Origin: Geodermatophilaceae bacterium
GTDB lineage: Bacteria > Actinomycetota > Actinomycetes > Mycobacteriales > Geodermatophilaceae
Length of the DNA stretch: 5,484 nucleotides
Assembly (NCBI GenBank): GCA_013811975.1
Contig: JACCUF010000033.1
Coordinates: forward strand, 1-5,484
Reading direction: 5' to 3'
A program made the position numbers and the translations under genes. Positions within the stretch are counted from its first letter, which is position 1, and every line of letters begins with the position of its first letter. This document shows, piece after piece, positions 1 to 5,484 of the stretch. A model generated the notes under the pieces. That model was not told the DNA's origin, did not search any database, and worked only from the letters and a program-made list of their open reading frames with translations.

Positions 1-770
1 CCGGAGTACTCGCCGATCTCCTCCTCGGTCAACGAGGTACGGGCGATCAGCTCGCGCTTCCACTGCCGGCCGGCGACGGTGTTGGTGACCAGGATCAGCG
101 TGGTCGCGTTTGCCTCGGCCATCGCGGCGGCCCCGACCAACGTTTTGCCGGCGCCGCAGGGCAGCACGACGACCCCGGAACCGCCTGCCCAGAAGTTCTC
201 CACCGACTCTCGCTGATAGTCCCGCAGGGTCCAGCCGTCCTGGTTGAGCTCGATGTCGTGCGCCTGGCCATCGACGTACCCGGCCAGGTCCTCGGCCGGC
301 CAACCGACCTTGAGCAGTACCTGCTTGAGCCGTCCACGCTCGGAGGCATGGACGATGACGGTGGACTCGTCGACCTCGGCACCGAGCATGGGGCTGATCT
401 TCTTGTTCCGCCGGATCTCGGCCAGGACGGCCGGATCGTTGCTGGTCAGCGTCAGCCCGTGGACCGGGTCGGTGGCCAGGGTCAAACGGCCGTACCGGGC
501 CATGGTCTCGGCCACGTCGACCAGCAGGGCGTGCGGTACGGCGTACCGGGAGTAGCGGACCAGCGCGTCGACGACCTGCTCCGCGTCATGGCCAGCCGCG
601 CGTGCATTCCACAGGGCCAGCGGGGTGACCCGGTAGGTGTGCACGTGTTCGGGGGAACGCTCCAGCTCGGCGAAGGGCGCGATCGCCGCCCGGCAGGCGC
701 TGGCATCCGGGTGATCGACTTCGAGGAGGAGGGTCTTGTCCGATTGCACGATCAGGGGTCCGTCGGTCAC
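1..770 (-). CDS. xpb: XPB/Ssl2-type DNA repair helicase, 5' part only
   Basis: Superfamily 2 DNA helicase of the XPB/ERCC3 family, an ATP-driven 3'-5' DNA translocase in the cytoplasm linked to DNA repair. The gene runs off the left edge; 256 codons are visible of about 550 usual for bacterial XPB. Residues 1-160 form the XPB/Ssl2 N-terminal domain, beginning MTDGPLIVQSDK as in actinobacterial homologues. An LRDYQ motif lies at 182-186, and the Walker A motif CGAGKT at 205-210 (catalytic Lys209, bases 144-146). The DEVH box and motifs III-VI lie outside the window. GTG at 770 is chosen because the family's conserved N-terminus starts there; an in-frame GTG at 791 would add seven unconserved residues. 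Only a weak GGA precedes the start. It lies 33 bases downstream of the helicase-associated gene on the same strand, so co-transcription is likely. The family assignment is firm; its exact repair role in bacteria is unsettled. Confidence 0.96.
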   Translation of the reverse strand, partial: MTDGPLIVQSDKTLLLEVDHPDASACRAAIAPFAELERSPEHVHTYRVTPLALWNARAAGHDAEQVVDALVRYSRYAVPHALLVDVAETMARYGRLTLATDPVHGLTLTSNDPAVLAEIRRNKKISPMLGAEVDESTVIVHASERGRLKQVLLKVGWPAEDLAGYVDGQAHDIELNQDGWTLRDYQRESVENFWAGGSGVVVLPCGAGKTLVGAAAMAEANATTLILVTNTVAGRQWKRELIARTSLTEEEIGEYS

Positions 771-781
771 TTGTCCAGAGT

Positions 782-797
782 AGGCGCCCACGCGCCT
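782..797 (-). repeat. Intercistronic inverted repeat (6-bp stem, 4-nt loop)
   Basis: AGGCGC and GCGCCT flank a four-base loop in the 33-base gap between the helicase-associated gene and xpb. In the transcript this would be a GC-rich hairpin ending 11 nt before the xpb GTG. There is no U-run after it, so it does not look like an intrinsic terminator. It could affect RNA stability or access to the weak xpb ribosome binding site. A six-base stem in high-GC DNA can also arise by chance. Confidence 0.35.
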
Positions 798-803
798 GCA
801 GGG

Positions 804-3068
804 TCAGTCGTCGGCGGCGGTGACTGAGGTGATCCGGTGTACGGCGAAGGTGCGTGGTTCTTCGCGCCGATGGTCGTAGGCGGTCAGGAAGCCACCGGTC
901 AGTGACATCGGCTCGACGAAGCGCTGGCTGGATTGACCATCGGCGTTGACGTACCCGATCCAGAGCCCCTCGTCCTCACGTATCGCGCGCTGCAGGGTTG
1001 CCAGGATCGTTGCCGTCGTCACACCTGGGATGCCCGGGATCCGGTTGCTCCGCCGTTGCGCTCGGGCGGCGGTGTCCGCGGTGCGCATCTGCCGGACGAC
1101 GGACTGGCGCTGATCGGCGGTCAACTCGGTGTGCCGCGGGGCAGGGTTGATCCGGCGACCGGGGGCACGTTGCCGCTGGGCCAGGCCGGAAAAGACGATG
1201 CCGCCAGCAGATTCAGCGGCCGGGGCATACCCAGCGGCGCGCAGCGCAGCGAGCACCTCGTCCGGATCGGCCGTGCTGATCAGGACTCCCGGTGCCAGCA
1301 CGCGCAGCCCGAAGTCGGCCAGCCGTCGATCGGCGGTGACCTGGGCGATCAGGGTCTCGTCGTCGCTGCGCAGGTAGGTCGACGCTGTGCCGACCCTGAG
1401 CCCACCGTGTCGTCGGGCGATGTCGTCGATCAGGTAACTCAGTGTCTGCGGTACCGGCGTACGGGAGTGCCGCACGAACAACGAGTGCAGTTCCTGTGCT
1501 GACCATCCCGCATCCAAGGCGCGGCGGAGTGAAGAGTCCGAAATACGGTAAACCGTTGCTCCACCCGAGGATTCGATATCCGCGACAATCGCGAGGGATC
1601 GGGATAATTCGGGTTCCAGAGGTCCTGGAGCCACGGCGCTCAAGTCTGGCTGGATCAGGATGTAGTCGATCAATGGGGGCAGGACCAGCGCGACTGCCCG
1701 CTCGAGATCCTTGGCGCCGGTCAGCAGCGCTCTGCCTGGCCCGGTCAACGCATCGCCGGCGATGATCCCGAGAAGTCGGGCCTCCTCCAGCGCGCCGCGA
1801 GCGGCCCAGGTGAACTCCGGGCCGCGGCGTGGCGCAGTCCAGGCGACCAGCGCCAGCAGCTCCTCGGCCGACCAGCTCGTCCCCCGCCGGGTCGTGGTCA
1901 GCGGCTCCAAGACGGCTCTTCTGGCGACCGGCGCACCGTGTCGGATCAGCTCCGGGGACAGCGGGGCGAGCGTGCGTCCTGCGCCGTCTCGGCGACCGGC
2001 CAACCCGGCCTGCCGGTTCGCGCCCAGCCATGCCCCGGCCAAGGTGACCCACCGGTCGGCCAGCGGCTGGTCCAGCCACACGTCGAGCAGCCGGGTCGGC
2101 AACCAGTGCTCACCGTCGCTGGCGATCCCGATGAGTTCGGCGGCCAGCGAGATCTCCAGGAGTAGGGCGGCGGTCGGCTCGTCCACGTGCGCCACGCGGG
2201 CCAGCCGCCGATGCTCTCGTACGCCGAGGCCACCGCTGCGCAGAACTCCCGCGTGGTCGAGGTCCAGTGCCGCCAGCAGGTCCTCGACGTTGCGCAGGAC
2301 GCCGAGAATGGCGCCGGCGGTCAACTTGTCCAGCGTGGCGGGCTCGACCTGGCCGGTCATCGGGAGCGGGCGCAAGCGCGGTGCACCGAACGGCGCGGTT
2401 CCTCGCAGGGCCAGCCCGATCTCACGGGGGAGTTCAACCGTCGAGTCGTTGATCCGCACCAGAATTCCACGTCGGAGCAGACGGCTGATGGTGCCGGGAG
2501 GGTGCTCGTCGTCGGTCCACCCGTCGGGCAACCTTCCTTGCGGCGGACCGGCGGCCAGGCGATTCGCCAGGGCGAACTCATCTGCGGCCAGGCCCTCCAG
2601 TGACCCGACGAGCACTTCGGGATCGGCATCCGGCGTGGCGGTCAACACGACCAGCGCCCGGCCCAGGCCGCACGGGTAGCTGATCAAGGGCCGGGTCGCC
2701 TCGACCAGGTGCAGGGCTTCGGCCGATCCCCACACGAGGCCCAGCTCGGTCAGCCGTTGCGTACTGCGGGCCAGGACGTCGGGCGCGACGCCGGCCAACT
2801 GGGCGCCCAGCTCAGTCAAGGCGACCGGGGTTGGCAGGACCACCATGGCCTCGACCACCTGAAGCACACCCGCGTCGAGCTGGTCGAGGGCGCGGCTGAT
2901 CGACACCTGGCCGATGAGTCGGCCGGCCAGCGTGCTCAAGTCCGGGGGCGTCGGACGAGCCACGTCGGGGCGGGCAAGGAGCAGCTCGGCAAGCCAGTCG
3001 TCGTCCCGGGCGCGGAGCCATTCGGCAAAGGACGACGCGAGTGGACGGGTTGACACCGAGGACGACAT
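804..3068 (-). CDS. Helicase-associated protein with XPB-N-like and WYL-like domains
   Basis: A 754-residue soluble protein of the type encoded beside xpb in Actinomycetota (Rv0862c-like). It has no Walker A motif or DEAD/DEAH box, so it is not itself a helicase. Winged-helix-like stretches are readable at about 55-128, 190-222, 260-340 and 398-450. Residues 466-620 resemble the XPB/Ssl2 N-terminal domain (Pfam Helicase_C_3), with key strings LIQPDLSAVAPGPLEPEL, VYRIS and SRTPVPQTLSYLIDD. A basic linker (about 630-675) leads to a WYL-like C-terminus at 688-751, with IGYVNADG, RFVEP and PRTFAVHRI. ATG at 3068 is preceded by GGAG at 5-nt spacing and gives the family-typical FAEWLRARDD start. 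It is the first gene of an operon with xpb. DNA binding or modulation of XPB is inferred, not demonstrated. Codons 488-515 are unusually AT-rich and include TTA for Leu488. Confidence 0.93.
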   Translation of the reverse strand: MSSSVSTRPLASSFAEWLRARDDDWLAELLLARPDVARPTPPDLSTLAGRLIGQVSISRALDQLDAGVLQVVEAMVVLPTPVALTELGAQLAGVAPDVLARSTQRLTELGLVWGSAEALHLVEATRPLISYPCGLGRALVVLTATPDADPEVLVGSLEGLAADEFALANRLAAGPPQGRLPDGWTDDEHPPGTISRLLRRGILVRINDSTVELPREIGLALRGTAPFGAPRLRPLPMTGQVEPATLDKLTAGAILGVLRNVEDLLAALDLDHAGVLRSGGLGVREHRRLARVAHVDEPTAALLLEISLAAELIGIASDGEHWLPTRLLDVWLDQPLADRWVTLAGAWLGANRQAGLAGRRDGAGRTLAPLSPELIRHGAPVARRAVLEPLTTTRRGTSWSAEELLALVAWTAPRRGPEFTWAARGALEEARLLGIIAGDALTGPGRALLTGAKDLERAVALVLPPLIDYILIQPDLSAVAPGPLEPELSRSLAIVADIESSGGATVYRISDSSLRRALDAGWSAQELHSLFVRHSRTPVPQTLSYLIDDIARRHGGLRVGTASTYLRSDDETLIAQVTADRRLADFGLRVLAPGVLISTADPDEVLAALRAAGYAPAAESAGGIVFSGLAQRQRAPGRRINPAPRHTELTADQRQSVVRQMRTADTAARAQRRSNRIPGIPGVTTATILATLQRAIREDEGLWIGYVNADGQSSQRFVEPMSLTGGFLTAYDHRREEPRTFAVHRITSVTAADD

Positions 3069-3125
3069 AGAAGCTCCAGGCTACCCGCGTACCGCTAGGC
3101 GCCGGGTGCGCGAGACGATGCGCTC
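3069..3125. promoter_or_regulatory. Divergent intergenic region
   Basis: These 57 bases separate the leftward helicase operon from the rightward membrane-protein gene and must hold, or overlap, promoters for one or both. On the minus strand, TAGCCT (3083-3078) fits the actinobacterial -10 pattern TANNNT but has no recognisable -35 element. It also lies only 9 nt from the ATG, which would imply a nearly leaderless transcript. No TANNNT was found on the plus strand here. The promoter assignment is tentative. Confidence 0.4.
3074..3077 (-). promoter_or_regulatory. Shine-Dalgarno of helicase-associated gene
   Basis: GGAG on the minus strand lies 5 nt before the ATG at 3068 and supports that start. 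Using it needs a leader of at least about 10 nt, which conflicts with the nearby TAGCCT acting as the -10 element. Confidence 0.55.
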
Positions 3126-3671
3126 GTGGATCCGGCGGCGTGGGCACGGCCCGAAACCAGGCGGTCGTTCGCCGCGTACCGACGTGGCGCGCTGCGCTGG
3201 TTCGCGGGCGGCTTGGTCGGCGTGACTGCGGCGATCGGCCTGTCCGCGTACGCCGTACAGGTCCTGAAACGCCCCGGGCTCGGCGTGTTCATCGTCGCCG
3301 CTGTGATTCTCGGGCTGCTCGGTCTCATCATCGGCGCTGGGGGTCTGGTACGGGCCCAACGGTTTCGTAAAGTTCTCCAGCGGGCCCCATGGCAGCGGGC
3401 CAGACTGCGGGTGGCCGGCCCCCACCTGCGGCTGGTGTTCTCCGCGGACGCCGAGACCGCCGCCGATGCCGACCGGGACCAGCAGGGCGGCGTCGACGTC
3501 CGTCTGATGACCACCAGCCGCTGGCGGGTGCGTGCGGTGGTGGGCTACCGCGACGGCGAGGTGTTGCTCTGCCCGGCCCAGGACGGCAGCTATGTGCTCA
3601 CCGCGCAGGGAATGAACAACTTGTACGGGCTGCTCCCTCTGGAGCGTCAGCCTGGTCGATATCGACCATGA
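3126..3671 (+). CDS. Two-helix membrane protein, unknown function
   Basis: A 181-residue protein I do not recognise. A basic N-terminus (R12, R13, R19, R20, R24) precedes two strongly hydrophobic helices at about 25-46 and 52-75. They are separated by a short KRPG turn and followed by more basic residues (R76, R79, R81, K82). This predicts a membrane hairpin with both ends in the cytoplasm and a soluble C-terminal domain of about 100 residues. That domain has alternating hydrophobic strands (RARLRVAGPHLRLVFS, WRVRAVVGYRDGEVLL) suggesting a small beta-rich fold. GTG at 3126 is the only usable 5' start: an in-frame TAG lies at 3096-3098, and the ATG at 3118 is in another frame. Only a weak purine-rich stretch precedes it. 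It diverges from the helicase operon and lies 61 bases ahead of the next gene. Codon choice is GC-rich at third positions, and the antisense frame lacks comparable protein features. Confidence 0.8.
   Translation: MDPAAWARPETRRSFAAYRRGALRWFAGGLVGVTAAIGLSAYAVQVLKRPGLGVFIVAAVILGLLGLIIGAGGLVRAQRFRKVLQRAPWQRARLRVAGPHLRLVFSADAETAADADRDQQGGVDVRLMTTSRWRVRAVVGYRDGEVLLCPAQDGSYVLTAQGMNNLYGLLPLERQPGRYRP
3653..3668. repeat. 16-bp perfect palindrome, possible operator
   Basis: TGGTCGATATCGACCA equals its own reverse complement over all 16 bases; the next flanking pair (C/T) breaks it. It overlaps the last codons of the membrane-protein gene, ends just before its TGA is completed, and lies about 65 bp ahead of the small basic-protein gene. 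Perfect dyads of this size are typical of dimeric repressor sites. With no loop it makes a poor RNA hairpin, and no U-run follows. Function is inferred. Confidence 0.5.
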
Positions 3672-3721
3672 CGGCACGTCGATCTGAGACGATCAGCGCT
3701 GGACAGGGCGGGCACGCATCG

Positions 3722-3727
3722 AGGAGG
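3722..3727 (+). promoter_or_regulatory. Strong Shine-Dalgarno of small basic protein
   Basis: AGGAGG lies 5 nt before the ATG at 3733 and is the best ribosome binding site in the window. It fixes the start of the 74-residue gene and argues that this short frame is really translated. Confidence 0.85.
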
Positions 3728-3732
3728 CGCAC

Positions 3733-3957
3733 ATGGCGCGGATAAAGCACGGCAAGAAGGCCGGCCACCGGGAGAAGTCGACGGTCGAGGCCACCTGGTG
3801 GTCCAGCGAAGGAGGAGGTCCGCCGCTGACCGAACTGATCGCCGAGACCCAGGGACCGTTGTCACCGTGGGGTGAGGACCACGCGCTGCCACTGCCTGCC
3901 GAGCAGGTTGGCTACCGGCCACCGACCTCGCGTCCGAACCGCGCCGGGGCCAACTGA
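3733..3957 (+). CDS. Small basic protein, unknown function
   Basis: A 74-residue protein with no family I recognise. The first 15 residues are strongly basic (MARIKHGKKAGHREK: eight Lys, Arg or His). They are followed by TWWSSEGGGPP, an acidic middle (TELIAETQ, WGEDH) and a Pro-rich tail (LPLPAEQ, YRPPTSRP). There is no membrane segment, signal peptide or cysteine, and the composition suggests a partly disordered protein. The AGGAGG at 5-nt spacing and GC-rich third codon positions support real coding. It ends 3 bases before the acyl-CoA synthetase and in the same reading frame, so the two are probably co-transcribed. A role in lipid metabolism is only a guess from position; nucleic-acid binding by the basic N-terminus is equally possible. 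Confidence 0.75.
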   Translation: MARIKHGKKAGHREKSTVEATWWSSEGGGPPLTELIAETQGPLSPWGEDHALPLPAEQVGYRPPTSRPNRAGAN

Positions 3958-3960
3958 CCC

Positions 3961-5484
3961 ATGCCTGATTCGTCGTACTCCTCGGGCACGGGTCCGCTCG
4001 CGCTGCTGGGCGACACGATCGGGGCGAACTTCGACGCTACGGTGGCCTCCCGACCCGACCATGACGCGCTCGTCGACTGCGCGACCTCACGGCGGTGGAG
4101 CTACTCCGAACTCGCTGCCGAGGTCGACGCCACCGCGCTGGGGCTGGCTGCCCGTGGAGTCGGGAAGGGAGATCGGGTCGGCATCTGGGCGCCGAATTGT
4201 GCGGAATGGGTCTTCACCCAGTACGGCACGGCCAAGCTCGGCGCGATCCTGGTCAACATCAACCCGGCCTATCGCACCCACGAACTGAGATACGTCCTGA
4301 GGCAGGCGGGGATCTCGGTGCTGGTCTCCGCGACCGCCTTCAAGACCAGTGACTATCAGGCGATGGTCGGCGAAGTACGCGCAGACTGCCCGGACCTGCG
4401 GGAGGTCTATTTCATCGGCGACCCCGAATGGGAGAAGTTGCTCGCCGACGGGCGGGGGGGTGACGCGTCCCTGCTGGTGACCCGGGAGACCGAGCTGTCA
4501 GCCGACGACCCGATCAACATCCAGTACACCAGCGGCACAACGGGATTCCCAAAAGGCGCCACTCTCACCCACCACAACCTGCTCAACAATGGCTACTTCG
4601 TGGGCGAAGGCTGCGGCTATACCGAGGCCGACCGGGTCTGCATCCCAGTGCCCTACTACCACTGCTTCGGCATGACCATGGGCAACCTCGCCTGCACGTC
4701 GCACGGTGCGACGATGGTGATCCCGGCCCCCGGCTTCGACCCGGCCGCCACCCTGCGGGCCGTACAGGAAGAAAAGTGCACGTCCCTGTACGGCGTACCG
4801 ACGATGTTCATCGCCGAACTGGCGCTGCCTGACTTCGCCGACTACGACCTCTCGAGCCTGCGGACCGGGATCATGGCGGGCTCACCGTGCCCGGTCGAAG
4901 TGATGAAGCGGGTCATCAACGAGATGGGGATGACCGAGGTGACGATCTGCTACGGCATGACCGAGACCTCACCGGTCTCGACCCAGACCCTGGCCGACGA
5001 CGACATCGACCGGCGTACGTCGACCGTCGGCACCGTGCACCCGCATCTTGAGGTCAAGGTGGTGGATCCGGAGACCGGATTGACCGTGCTCCGGGGCGAG
5101 CCCGGCGAGTTCTGCACCCGCGGGTACTCGGTGATGCTGGGCTACTGGAACGAGCCGGACAAGACCGCCGAGGCGATCGACGCCGCCCGCTGGATGCACA
5201 CCGGCGACCTCGCGACGATGGATGACGACGGCTACCTGAACATCGTCGGCGGGATCAAGGACATGGTCATCCGGGGCGGGGAGAACGTGTACCCGCGCGA
5301 GATCGAGGAGTTCCTCTACAGCCATCCAGACATCGTCGACGCTCAGGTCATCGGCGTACCGGATGAGAAGTACGGCGAGGAGCTGATGGCCTGGATCCAG
5401 CTGCGCGAGGGGGCGCCGGAGCTGACCGCTGCCGCGCTGCGCGAGTACTGCACCGGGAAGCTCGCCCATTACAAGGTGCCGCGC
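3961..5484 (+). CDS. fadD: Acyl-CoA synthetase (AMP-forming), ACSF2/FadD35-like, 3' end missing
   Basis: An ANL-superfamily ligase that activates a fatty or other carboxylic acid to acyl-AMP and then acyl-CoA, normally cytoplasmic. 508 codons are visible and the frame is open at the right edge; relatives are about 540-550 residues. Motifs in order: ATP-binding loop YTSGTTGFPKG at 189-199, PYYHCFGMTMG at 231-241, YGMTETSP at 331-338, HTGDL at 413-417, A8 hinge region 429-442 and GGENVYPREIEE at 439-450. The A10 catalytic Lys is expected just past the window. ATG at 3961 is favoured because an in-frame TGA (3955-3957) blocks anything earlier and homology begins soon after (PLALLGDTIGANFD). No good Shine-Dalgarno is present (GGGG 11 nt upstream), so reinitiation from the preceding gene is plausible. 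The usual GRxKD of A8 reads GGIKD here (Gly431). Chain-length preference cannot be read from the sequence; fadD is used as a generic symbol. Confidence 0.95.
   Translation, partial: MPDSSYSSGTGPLALLGDTIGANFDATVASRPDHDALVDCATSRRWSYSELAAEVDATALGLAARGVGKGDRVGIWAPNCAEWVFTQYGTAKLGAILVNINPAYRTHELRYVLRQAGISVLVSATAFKTSDYQAMVGEVRADCPDLREVYFIGDPEWEKLLADGRGGDASLLVTRETELSADDPINIQYTSGTTGFPKGATLTHHNLLNNGYFVGEGCGYTEADRVCIPVPYYHCFGMTMGNLACTSHGATMVIPAPGFDPAATLRAVQEEKCTSLYGVPTMFIAELALPDFADYDLSSLRTGIMAGSPCPVEVMKRVINEMGMTEVTICYGMTETSPVSTQTLADDDIDRRTSTVGTVHPHLEVKVVDPETGLTVLRGEPGEFCTRGYSVMLGYWNEPDKTAEAIDAARWMHTGDLATMDDDGYLNIVGGIKDMVIRGGENVYPREIEEFLYSHPDIVDAQVIGVPDEKYGEELMAWIQLREGAPELTAAALREYCTGKLAHYKVPR

Noticed and set aside
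258..827. Plus-strand 189-codon open frame opposite xpb
   Set aside because: Antisense to the clear XPB sequence; a GC-rich shadow frame with no recognisable protein features.
1543..1554. ACGGT-AA-ACCGT inverted repeat
   Set aside because: Short, inside conserved coding sequence (Thr-Val-Tyr-Arg codons), and far from any gene start.
1213..2079. Minus-strand 288-codon open frame in another frame
   Set aside because: Overlaps the conserved XPB-N-like domain in the real frame; Arg/Gly-rich translation with no homology I recognise.
1711..2679. Plus-strand 322-codon open frame
   Set aside because: Lies opposite the helicase-associated gene; Ser/Arg/Pro/Ala-rich low-complexity translation typical of a shadow frame.
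3050..3055. TTGACA, a perfect -35 hexamer on the plus strand upstream of the membrane-protein gene
   Set aside because: No -10-like hexamer lies 16-18 bp downstream (the sequence there is GC-rich around GCTCCA), and it falls within codons of the opposite gene.
3081..3677. Minus-strand 198-codon open frame opposite the membrane protein
   Set aside because: The plus-strand frame has two clean membrane helices with flanking basic residues; this one is hydrophilic with no ordered pattern, and taking it would leave no room for the promoter of the helicase operon.
3685..3705. CGATC direct repeat (CGATC-TGAGA-CGATC) and nearby TGGACA in the gap before the small gene
   Set aside because: Five-base repeats are expected by chance, and no matching -10 element follows the TGGACA.
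4969..5469. Minus-strand 166-codon open frame
   Set aside because: Antisense to the conserved C-terminal half of the acyl-CoA synthetase.

Overview
The window is high-GC DNA with GTG and ATG starts and a gene set typical of Actinomycetota. The best markers are a bacterial XPB/Ssl2-type DNA helicase preceded by a large helicase-associated protein, the same arrangement as the ercc3 (Rv0861c)/Rv0862c pair of Mycobacterium tuberculosis, and an ACSF2/FadD35-like acyl-CoA synthetase. Family or genus cannot be resolved from this stretch. No tRNA, rRNA, CRISPR array, insertion sequence or integration signature was seen.

Layout. Positions 1-3068 are a minus-strand pair. The first-transcribed gene (3068-804) encodes a 754-residue protein with several winged-helix-like segments, an XPB-N-terminal-like domain and a WYL-like C-terminus. 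After 33 bases comes xpb (770 to the left edge, partial; 256 residues visible, including Walker A). A 57-bp divergent intergenic region (3069-3125) follows. On the plus strand lie a 181-residue two-helix membrane protein of unknown function (3126-3671), a 74-residue basic small protein of unknown function with a strong Shine-Dalgarno (3733-3957), and an acyl-CoA synthetase (3961 to the right edge, partial; 508 residues visible) that starts 3 bases after the small gene's stop, in the same reading frame.

How the genes may work together. The minus-strand pair is most likely a DNA repair or DNA remodelling operon. The two proteins share a domain: the N-terminal part of XPB can be aligned by eye with the middle of its neighbour, which supports a functional link. 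The plus-strand genes look like a separate unit. The small gene and the synthetase are probably co-transcribed and possibly translationally coupled. The membrane protein may or may not belong to the same transcript, since a 16-bp perfect palindrome sits across its 3' end and could be an operator.

Most of the window is ordinary conserved actinobacterial chromosome and no clearly new system is evident. The points most worth a second look are the shared domain and WYL-like tail in the helicase neighbour, an Arg-to-Gly change in the core A8 motif of the synthetase, the palindrome, and the unexplained small genes.
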